This document shows, piece after piece, positions 1-5,244 of a stretch of DNA of 9,075 bases. The DNA comes from an uncultured Pseudorhodobacter sp. Its GTDB lineage: Bacteria; Pseudomonadota; Alphaproteobacteria; Rhodobacterales; Rhodobacteraceae. The DNA is taken from positions 1-9,075 of the forward strand of contig CAMFLG010000097.1 of assembly GCA_945957495.1 (NCBI GenBank), read 5' to 3'. A program made the translations under genes and the position numbers. Position 1 is the stretch's first letter, and every line of letters begins with the position of its first letter. The notes beneath the pieces are model-generated. The model was not told the origin of the DNA and ran no database searches. It worked only from the letters and a program-made list of their open reading frames with translations.

Positions 1-195
1 TACCCGCAACAATAGCTGCGGTTGGGTGGGAAGGCAGTTCATCCCATTAGGTCAAGTGCAAGCGACATCAGAATCGGCATATAGAAGAAGTTCTGGGTGC
101 CAATTCTGATATTCTTGCGTTTGATCTCTGATTGTTCCGAATTCATTTCTCGTTCATTCCAGAGTTTTCAGCCCCGTCTGCGGATCCGCCCAAGC
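1..195. other. AT-richer stretch without a convincing gene
   Basis: This stretch is visibly richer in A and T than the rest of the window. It shows no long reading frame on either strand, no tRNA or rRNA signature and no recognisable insertion-sequence end. Two small structures are present: a 5-bp stem CCGCA/TGCGG (4-8 with 17-21, 8-nt loop) and a 10-bp palindrome GCGGATCCGC (180-189). The only candidate coding sequence is a 35-codon minus-strand ORF (39-146), listed separately. The different composition may mean decayed or horizontally acquired DNA, or simply the flank of a gene left of the window. Nothing here decides between these. Confidence 0.4.
39..146 (-). CDS. Doubtful 35-aa small hydrophobic peptide ORF
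   Basis: The minus strand has an ATG at 146 and a TGA at 41-39, giving 35 residues. The N-terminal half is polar and charged (MNSEQSEIKRKNIR), followed by a hydrophobic stretch near residues 20-34 (FFYMPILMSLALDLM), as in a very small single-pass membrane peptide. The Shine-Dalgarno signal is poor: only GAGA directly before the ATG. I do not recognise the sequence. It could be a real small protein, the start of a gene broken by a frameshift, or chance. Conservation of the amino-acid sequence in relatives would be needed to believe it. Confidence 0.15.
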   Translation of the reverse strand: MNSEQSEIKRKNIRIGTQNFFYMPILMSLALDLMG

Positions 196-427
196 TTAGG
201 AAACAGCCTCAGGCTCCACTAGAGCCGCATGTCGCCACTGAAACACGAACCATGCCTTGCGTCTAGGTTTTGGCCGAAAAAGCTCTCCCGCCATTGCCCT
301 TTGCCTCCCCCTGCGGCAACGACCTGCCCAACATCCGCCGCGTGACGCAAAACAGCCGCCCGGCGGACGTGGTGCTGCGGTTTGGCTGACGCCCAGTTCA
401 ACGCGCGGCCCCAAGCCCGTTTCCTAA
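196..427. repeat. 232-bp block bounded by 9-bp inverted repeats
   Basis: TTAGGAAAC at 196-204 is matched by its exact reverse complement GTTTCCTAA at 419-427. Similarity between the two ends fades quickly inside the 9 bp, and no direct target-site duplication is obvious outside. The interior has G+C-rich short open frames on both strands (for example minus 219-401, and a plus frame ending at the TGA before 390) that resemble no protein I know and lack good ribosome binding sites. The arrangement is what a small non-autonomous element (MITE-like) would look like. With only 9 bp of terminal match, coincidence is quite possible. Confidence 0.25.
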
Positions 428-465
428 ACTTTGTCTAAAAGTTCGCTTCATCTGTTCTCAAATAT

Positions 466-519
466 CCCACGGGGGCAAGCCCCGCAGGGGCGCGGGGGTG
501 TGAAACCCCCGCTCGTGGG
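466..519 (-). repeat. G+C-rich branched hairpin next to ATATTTG element
   Basis: Outer arms CCCACG (466-471) and CGTGGG (514-519) enclose two further inverted repeats. One is GCGGGGG/CCCCCGC (492-498 with 506-512, 7-nt loop). The other is either GGGG/CCCC (472-475 with 480-483) or the competing CCCC/GGGG (480-483 with 487-490). Read on the minus strand, the structure runs directly into ATATTTG and then AACAGATGAAG (down to about 445). From memory, a G+C-rich hairpin followed by such a GATATTT...AGATGAAG sequence recurs between genes in Rhodobacteraceae. It probably acts as a transcription terminator or structured 3' end for the DMT gene, though that role is inferred. Any ORF drawn through it is spurious. 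Confidence 0.5.
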
Positions 520-526
520 CAGGGCC

Positions 527-552
527 GGGCGCGGCACCGCAGCCTTGCGCCC
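527..552. repeat. Small hairpin in the 3' flank of the DMT gene
   Basis: GGGCGC at 527-532 pairs with GCGCCC at 547-552 around a 14-nt loop. It lies between the branched hairpin (466-519) and the CATACG palindrome (554-578), so it is one element in a chain of consecutive inverted repeats downstream of the DMT gene's stop codon. In G+C-rich DNA a 6-bp match alone is weak evidence; its position in the chain is what makes it worth recording. Confidence 0.25.
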
Positions 553-553
553 T

Positions 554-610
554 AACGTATGCACGTCTGACATACGTTCAGGCATACGTCCGGCATACGC
601 GAAACATACC
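554..610. repeat. Phased CATACG repeats with an 8-bp inverted repeat
   Basis: CATACG occurs at 571-576, 583-588 and 594-599, with a degenerate copy CATACC at 605-610. The copies start 12, 11 and 11 bp apart, about one DNA helical turn. The first copy is also the right arm of an exact inverted repeat, AACGTATG (554-561) and CATACGTT (571-578), separated by 9 nt. The array lies 26-80 bp beyond the stop codon of the minus-strand DMT gene. It could be an operator array bound on one face of the helix, a structured 3' UTR, or a family-specific dispersed repeat. No regulator gene sits next to it. Confidence 0.45.
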
Positions 611-615
611 CGCCC

Positions 616-636
616 AAACCGCCGTTTGCGGCGTTT
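616..636 (-). terminator. Likely hairpin terminator of the DMT transporter gene
   Basis: Arms CGCCG (620-624) and CGGCG (629-633) enclose the loop TTTG, with AAA on the outer left and TTT on the outer right (one bulged C at 619). On the minus strand this gives AAA-stem-loop-stem-G-TTT immediately at the DMT stop codon, so the structure begins on the last base of the TGA. The T tract is short, so it is at best a modest intrinsic terminator. Its A/T flanks could let it work in both directions. Confidence 0.4.
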
Positions 637-1583
637 CAACCCCCCGGCGGCAGCGCCTTGCGGCCCTTGGCGCGCTCCAGCCCCAGGCGGCGCTCGCGCC
701 AGATGATCAATATCCCCGCGGTTATCACCAGCCCCGCCCCGATCAGCATCGTCCGCGTTGGCACCTCGCCAAAGGCGAAATAACCGATCAGCAGCGCGAA
801 GAGCATCGACGCATAGTCAAACGGCGCCACCAAAGAGGCATCCGCCTCGCGGTAGCTTGAGGTCAGCAGGATCTGCCCCACCCCACCCAGCAGCCCGCAC
901 GATACCAGCAAGACCGCCTCCAGCGGTGTCGGCACCACCCAGCCAAAGGGAATCGTCAAAAGCGCCAGCAGCGACGACGACAGCGAAAAATAAAACACGA
1001 TCGCCGCCGTCTTTTCGCTATGCACCAGCTTGCGCACGAAAACCTGCGCCAGTGCTGCACAAAACGCCCCGCACAGCACCAGCATCGCGCCAAACGCCTC
1101 TTGCGAGGATGCCGCATCGCCTGACACAATCGTCAGGCGCGGCGATAAAACCACCATCACCCCGGTCAACCCCAGTGCAACCGAGGCGATGCGGAACAGC
1201 CGCACATCCTCGCCCAGAAACATCGCTGCAAACACCACCACCAACAAAGGCGAGGCATAGCCAATCGCCGTCACTTCGGGCAGCGGCAGATAGGCAAGGC
1301 CCGCAAAGCCCAGCCCCATCGCCATCGTGCCCATCAACCCGCGCCAGAAATGCCCGAACAGATTTTGCGCGCGAAACCCGGTCGCCAATTCGCCCCGTAT
1401 CGCCAGCCAGGCCACAATCACCGGCATGGCAAAGAAGGACCGGAAAAACACCGTCTGCCCCGGCGGCACATGCTGCGCTGTCACCTTGATCAGCGACGAC
1501 ATCACGATGAACACCATCACCGAGCCCAGCTTCAACGCGATCCCGCGCAGCGGGCGGTCGGGGGGATGCGGGGTATCGTGCAT
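636..1583 (-). CDS. DMT-superfamily (EamA) inner-membrane transporter
   Basis: A 315-residue protein of the drug/metabolite transporter superfamily with the usual EamA duplication: repeat 1 near residues 14-146 and repeat 2 near 166-295, about ten hydrophobic helices, and a basic cytoplasmic tail (RERRLGLERAKGRK). Family-like motifs include VFFRSFFAMP (45-54), the helix-start region LPEVTAIGYASPLL (101-114) and its counterpart SLVAPFDYASM (250-260), which ends in FGEVP (271-275). I chose the ATG at 1583 because AGAGG stands 5 nt before it and the protein then starts like its relatives; an in-frame GTG at 1616 would add 11 residues. The substrate cannot be read from the sequence: EamA proteins export or import amino acids, metabolites and drugs. 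It is divergent from the adenine deaminase gene, which hints at, but does not show, a purine-related cargo. Confidence 0.85.
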   Translation of the reverse strand: MHDTPHPPDRPLRGIALKLGSVMVFIVMSSLIKVTAQHVPPGQTVFFRSFFAMPVIVAWLAIRGELATGFRAQNLFGHFWRGLMGTMAMGLGFAGLAYLPLPEVTAIGYASPLLVVVFAAMFLGEDVRLFRIASVALGLTGVMVVLSPRLTIVSGDAASSQEAFGAMLVLCGAFCAALAQVFVRKLVHSEKTAAIVFYFSLSSSLLALLTIPFGWVVPTPLEAVLLVSCGLLGGVGQILLTSSYREADASLVAPFDYASMLFALLIGYFAFGEVPTRTMLIGAGLVITAGILIIWRERRLGLERAKGRKALPPGG

Positions 1584-1663
1584 GGCAACCTCTGGGTAGA
1601 CGGGCCAAATCCGCACTGGACGAAGGCTCCGCCATAAGCTTCCCTATCCGAAAGGAGATTACC
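1584..1663. promoter_or_regulatory. Divergent intergenic region between DMT gene and ade
   Basis: These 80 bp must carry the 5' signals of both divergent genes, unless ade is transcribed from inside the DMT coding sequence. The clear element is the ade ribosome binding site AAGGAG at 1652-1657, six bases before the ATG. On the other strand AGAGG precedes the DMT ATG by five bases. I see no convincing -35/-10 pair on either strand, no purine-riboswitch-like structure and no obvious long operator palindrome. Confidence 0.5.
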
Positions 1664-3364
1664 ATGCCGAAAGCACCGCTATCAGACCGAATTGATCAGG
1701 GCCGCGGGATCACGCCCGCCGATATTGTGCTGAAAGGCGGGCGGGTGTTCGATCTGATCACAGGTGATTTGGTCGCCACCGACGTGGCGATCTGCGGCGA
1801 TACCATCGTGGGCGTGTTCGGCGATTACTCGGGCCGGGTCGAGATCGACGTGACTGGGAAAATCCTTGTCCCCGGATTCATCGACACGCATCTGCACATC
1901 GAATCCAGCCTTGTCACCCCGTTTGAATTCGACCGCTGCGTGTCGCCGCATGGCGTGACCACCGCGATCTGCGATCCGCACGAAATCGCCAATGTCTGCG
2001 GTCTGACTGGCATCGGCTATTTTCTTGAGGCCTCATCGCGCACCCTGATGGATATTCGCGTCAACCTTTCGTCCTGCGTGCCCTCGACCCATATGGAAAC
2101 CACCGGCGCGCGGCTGGAGGCGGCCGATCTGGTGCCGCTGATGCATCATCCGCGGGTGATAGGGCTGGCCGAGTTCATGAACTACCCTGGCGTTCTGCAC
2201 AAAGACCCGGGCTGCATGGCGAAACTGGAGGCGTTCGAGGGCCGTCATATCGACGGCCACGCACCGCTTTTGCGCGGCAATGATCTGAACGGCTATATCG
2301 CGGCGGGTATTCGCACCGAGCACGAGGCGACCACCTATGACGAGGGGTTGGAGAAGCTGCGCAAGGGCATGCGGGTGCTGATCCGCGAAGGCTCGGTTTC
2401 CAAAGACCTGCATGCGCTGGCGCCCTTGCTGACAGAACGGCATGCGCCTTATCTGTGCCTTTGCACCGATGACCGCAACCCGCTGGACATCGCCGAACAC
2501 GGCCATCTGGATTACCTGATCCGCACCGCGATTGCGCTGGGGGCGCAGCCCTTGGCCACCTACCGCGCCGCCAGCCTTTCGGCGGCAGAGGCGTTCGGGC
2601 TGAAGGATCGCGGGCTGATCGCGCCGGGCAAGCGGGCCGATATCGTGGTGATCGACACGCTGGAAGACTGCCATGTCGCCCGCGTCTTTACCGGCGGGGG
2701 CGAGATTACGGCGGCGAACTTTGCCGCCCGCGCGGTGATCCCGCCCGTCGCGCGCCATTCGGTGAAGGCCCCGCCGATCAAGGCGCGGCATTTCCGCACC
2801 GGCGGCAACCGGGTGGAAACGCCGGTGATCGGCATTGTGCCGGGCAAGATCATCACCCCGCATCTGACCTTCGATATCGCGCCGCAAGATGGTGACAAAC
2901 GGCCCGACATCGCGCGCGATCTGGTCAAGATCGCGGTGATTGAACGCTATGGCCTCAACGGCAATGTGGCGACCGGGTTCGTGCAGGGTTTTGGGTTGCA
3001 GCGCGGCGCCATCGGATCGACGGTCTGCCACGATCACCACAACATCGCGATTGTGGGGGTGGATTACGACGATATGGCGCTGGCGGCGAACCGGCTGGGC
3101 CAGATCGAGGGCGGCTTTGTGGTGGTAGAGGGGGGCAGGGTTCTGGCCGAACTGGCGCTGCCCGTCGCCGGGTTGATGAGCCTGAAATCCTTTGAAGAGG
3201 TTCACGACGATCTGGTCAAGCTGCGCGCCGCCGCAAAATCGCTGGGCGTGGTTCTGGAGGAACCCTTCCTGCAACTGGCCTTCCTGTGCCTGCCGGTGAT
3301 CCCGCACCTGAAGATCACCGATCATGGCATGGTGGATGTGGACCGGTTCGAGGTGATGCCCTGA
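1664..3364 (+). CDS. ade: Adenine deaminase
   Basis: Adenine deaminase (EC 3.5.4.2) hydrolyses adenine to hypoxanthine plus ammonia in the cytoplasm, for purine salvage. The 566 residues match the usual family length (about 570-590). The N-terminal amidohydrolase part shows the metal-binding HLH of PGFIDTHLHIESS (H76, H78), CDPHE (103-107), the probable bridging carboxylate E170 in GLAEFMN, GHAP (H199), TEHE (H220) and CTDD (D269/D270). The C-terminal adenine-deaminase domain carries GFGLQRGAIGSTVCHDHHNI (442-461), and no key residue looks lost. The ATG at 1664 has a near-ideal AAGGAG six bases upstream. The gene stands alone on the plus strand, divergent from the DMT gene and convergent with the TIGR02186/TauE pair. 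It complements the nucleoside uptake and PNP genes to its right, which yield purine bases. Confidence 0.95.
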   Translation: MPKAPLSDRIDQGRGITPADIVLKGGRVFDLITGDLVATDVAICGDTIVGVFGDYSGRVEIDVTGKILVPGFIDTHLHIESSLVTPFEFDRCVSPHGVTTAICDPHEIANVCGLTGIGYFLEASSRTLMDIRVNLSSCVPSTHMETTGARLEAADLVPLMHHPRVIGLAEFMNYPGVLHKDPGCMAKLEAFEGRHIDGHAPLLRGNDLNGYIAAGIRTEHEATTYDEGLEKLRKGMRVLIREGSVSKDLHALAPLLTERHAPYLCLCTDDRNPLDIAEHGHLDYLIRTAIALGAQPLATYRAASLSAAEAFGLKDRGLIAPGKRADIVVIDTLEDCHVARVFTGGGEITAANFAARAVIPPVARHSVKAPPIKARHFRTGGNRVETPVIGIVPGKIITPHLTFDIAPQDGDKRPDIARDLVKIAVIERYGLNGNVATGFVQGFGLQRGAIGSTVCHDHHNIAIVGVDYDDMALAANRLGQIEGGFVVVEGGRVLAELALPVAGLMSLKSFEEVHDDLVKLRAAAKSLGVVLEEPFLQLAFLCLPVIPHLKITDHGMVDVDRFEVMP

Positions 3365-3366
3365 AC

Positions 3367-3388
3367 CCTGTCGCACGCGTGCGACAGG
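3367..3388. terminator. Perfect 22-bp palindrome after ade, likely bidirectional terminator
   Basis: The sequence CCTGTCGCACG is followed immediately by its exact reverse complement, giving an uninterrupted 22-bp palindrome that begins 2 bp after the ade stop codon. As RNA it folds to a 9-bp stem with a CGCG loop. It lies between convergent genes (ade ends at 3364, the TIGR02186 gene at 3476), the position expected of a shared terminator. No T tract follows on the plus strand (TGGTGGGG comes next), so it is not a textbook intrinsic terminator. It could instead protect the 3' end or bind a dimeric protein. The remaining ~87 bp to 3475 show nothing clear. Confidence 0.5.
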
Positions 3389-3475
3389 TGGTGGGGTGTG
3401 GAATATCAATGGGTTAAACGGATCTATTCAGATTGTGTTAAGGTTCCCAGACATGGGGCGCAAGACAGGCGTCGC

Positions 3476-4243
3476 TTAGGTCCGGATGAAGCGGAACGCA
3501 GCCGAGGCAGCCCAGCCTGCGACGGCGGCCATGACCAGCGACAGCACGCCATAAAGCAGCGCCTGCTGGTGGGCGAGGTTGTAAAGGAACCGCTCCAGCC
3601 CGGCCTTGCGCACGTCGATCACCCGCTCTTGGCTGTCCAGCACGCGGCCGTCGCGCAGGATGAACAGGCGCACCACATAATGCCCTTCGGTCAGGTTGGC
3701 TGGCAGCGCGACATCGGTGCGAAACAGGGTTTGTTCGACCAGTTGCACCGAGTTTTCGTCCACACGGTAACGCTCATTCTTCAACCGGATGCGTTTGAGC
3801 GCATCGGTGAAATCCTGCGAATTGTCGGCCTCTTCGCTGATGCCGACGGCGCGGATCACATGCGGCAGGGTGATGCGATAACGCAGATCGTCGGTTTCCG
3901 AGAGAATATCGGCCAGCTTGCCGGTGGTCGCCACGGCGTAAAAGCTGGGGGCGGCATCAATCTGTACGGATGATCTGTTCATCCAGATCCCGGCCACACG
4001 TTCCTTGCGGCGGATGATCAGCGGGGTCGAGGGGCCTTCGACGGTGACGATCACCTCTAGCCGGCTGTCGGCGGGCATGGGGGAATCGCGTTTCACCGCG
4101 CCGTAGATCAAAATCTCTGACCCGTCGAAATTGGCGGTGATCTGCACACGGTTCTGGCTAAGCCCGGTGACAATGCGTTCGTCCGCCCCGGCGGGAAGGG
4201 CGGCGATCAAAAGGGCCGCTGCAAGGGCAAGAAGCCGCCTCAT
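3476..4243 (-). CDS. TIGR02186 / Alph_Pro_TM family membrane-anchored protein
   Basis: A 255-residue protein of a conserved alphaproteobacterial family of unknown function. It has a clear signal peptide (MRRLLALAAALLIAALPAGA, cleavage expected near residue 20), a mostly beta-type periplasmic region (about 21-215) with the family-like segments DGSEILIYGAV (40-50), GIWMN (85-89) and FYAVATT (101-107), and one C-terminal transmembrane helix (about 227-250) preceded by LERFLYNLAHQQALLYG. It is therefore probably a periplasmic domain tethered to the inner membrane. The ATG overlaps the TGA of the upstream TauE/SafE gene (ATGA), so the two are translationally coupled and probably act together, perhaps as an accessory subunit of the permease. 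The partnership is inferred from the gene pairing; no biochemical role is visible. Confidence 0.85.
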   Translation of the reverse strand: MRRLLALAAALLIAALPAGADERIVTGLSQNRVQITANFDGSEILIYGAVKRDSPMPADSRLEVIVTVEGPSTPLIIRRKERVAGIWMNRSSVQIDAAPSFYAVATTGKLADILSETDDLRYRITLPHVIRAVGISEEADNSQDFTDALKRIRLKNERYRVDENSVQLVEQTLFRTDVALPANLTEGHYVVRLFILRDGRVLDSQERVIDVRKAGLERFLYNLAHQQALLYGVLSLVMAAVAGWAASAAFRFIRT

Positions 4244-5163
4244 GGCTGCACCGTCGCGATCGAAAACAGCTCTGCCGGTTGCAGCAGCATGTCAAAACCT
4301 ATCTTGAGGCAGACGGCCAGCACCAGCAGCGCCAGCAGGATGCGCAGCTGTTCCGCCTTCAGCCCCTGCGAGACGCGCGCGCCGACCTGTGCGCCGATCA
4401 CCCCGCCGATGATCAGCAGAAAGGCCAGCAGCATATCGACGGTCTGGCTGTTGACCGCGTGCATGATCGTCGTAAAGCTGGTGGTGAAGATGATCTGAAA
4501 CAGCGATGTGCCCACCACAACCCTTGTGGGCATGCCCAGCAGATAGATCATCGCGGGCACCAGGATAAAGCCGCCGCCCACCCCCATGATGGCCGACAGA
4601 AAGCCCACCAGCGCGCCGATCAGCGCAGGCGGCAGAACCGAGATATACAGGCCCGAGGCGCGGAATTTTATTTTCAGCGGCAGGCCATGCACCCAGGTAT
4701 GCACATGCGACCGGCGCACCGGCGCCGCCGCCCCCAACCGCCGCGACCGCAACAGCGCGCCCAGCGATTCCACGAACATCATGCCGCCGATCAGGCCCAG
4801 AAACAGCACATAAGACAGTTGCACGAACAGGTCGATCTGCCCCAGCGCGGTCATCCAGGCAAACACCTGCACCCCCACCCAAGACCCGGCGAAACCGCCG
4901 ATCAACAGCACAAACCCCATGCGGAAATCCACCGCCTTGCGTTTGACCTGCACCAGCACGCCCGAAATCGACGAGGCGACAACCTGATTGGCGCCGGTGG
5001 CCACGGCCACGCCGGGCGGAATGCCGATGAACAGCAACAAGGGCGTGATCAGAAATCCACCACCCACCCCGAACATGCCCGACAAGAACCCGACGATGCC
5101 GCCCAGTCCCAACAAAAGGAAGGCGTTTACCGAAACCTCAGCAATGGGGAGGTAGATCTGCAT
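4240..5163 (-). CDS. TauE/SafE (TSUP) family sulfite/anion exporter-like permease
   Basis: A 307-residue inner-membrane protein of the TSUP (formerly DUF81) family, whose members move sulfite, sulfoacetate, thiosulfate or other organosulfur anions. It has about eight hydrophobic helices in two halves, each opening with the same signature: GFLSGMFGVGGGFL (25-38) and GFLSAIMGVGGGFI (187-200), the internal repeat typical of the family. A basic cytoplasmic loop (about 138-168, RSRRLGAAAPVRRS) joins the halves. The ATG at 5163 gives a start that looks right for the family, although no good Shine-Dalgarno precedes it. It is followed, with ATGA overlap, by the TIGR02186 gene. No sulfur-metabolism gene lies in the window, so the substrate is open. 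It follows PNP on the same strand after 81 bp, with its own possible promoter. Confidence 0.88.
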   Translation of the reverse strand: MQIYLPIAEVSVNAFLLLGLGGIVGFLSGMFGVGGGFLITPLLLFIGIPPGVAVATGANQVVASSISGVLVQVKRKAVDFRMGFVLLIGGFAGSWVGVQVFAWMTALGQIDLFVQLSYVLFLGLIGGMMFVESLGALLRSRRLGAAAPVRRSHVHTWVHGLPLKIKFRASGLYISVLPPALIGALVGFLSAIMGVGGGFILVPAMIYLLGMPTRVVVGTSLFQIIFTTSFTTIMHAVNSQTVDMLLAFLLIIGGVIGAQVGARVSQGLKAEQLRILLALLVLAVCLKIGFDMLLQPAELFSIATVQP

Positions 5164-5201
5164 GGCCAGTGGCCCGAACGGAAGGGGAAAGGGTTCAAAA
5201 A

Positions 5202-5230
5202 CACTTGTGCGCCTTTGAATGCGTTGTCAA
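5202..5230 (-). promoter_or_regulatory. Possible promoter for the TauE/SafE-TIGR02186 pair
   Basis: On the minus strand a perfect TTGACA (5230-5225) stands in the 81-bp gap between PNP and the TauE/SafE gene. Seventeen bases further on, where a -10 would sit, is CACAAG (5207-5202), a poor match. Alphaproteobacterial housekeeping promoters often have a strong -35 and a loose -10, so the site is plausible but unproven. If used, transcription would start about 30-35 bp before the TauE/SafE ATG and separate this pair from the nucleoside operon upstream. Confidence 0.35.
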
Positions 5231-5244
5231 ATCCTTGCGAATTT

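Noticed and set aside
139..197. EcoRI, BamHI and HindIII sites within 60 bp, resembling a polylinker
   Set aside because: The sites are spaced by unrelated sequence, no other vector sequence is recognisable, and the same hexamers occur elsewhere in the window (AAGCTT near 1636, GAATTC near 1924).
571..610. CRISPR-like array at the CATACG repeats
   Set aside because: The repeats are 6 bp with 5-6 bp spacing, far too short for CRISPR, and no cas gene is present.
448..706. Short frames on both strands through the hairpin region
   Set aside because: They translate hairpin arms and repeats (for example GACPRGIFENR); no ribosome binding site or homology is apparent.
1584..1663. Purine riboswitch upstream of ade
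   Set aside because: The leader is short and shows no conserved purine-aptamer stems or loops.
2033..3409. Long open frame on the minus strand opposite ade (458 codons)
   Set aside because: It mirrors the ade codons in a G+C-rich gene, is rich in H, Q, R, A and G with no domain or plausible ribosome binding site, while ade on the other strand has complete catalytic motifs.
3414..3440. Two TTAA motifs, considered as a CtrA binding site
   Set aside because: The CtrA consensus needs TTAA-N7-TTAA; here the spacing is about 19 bases.
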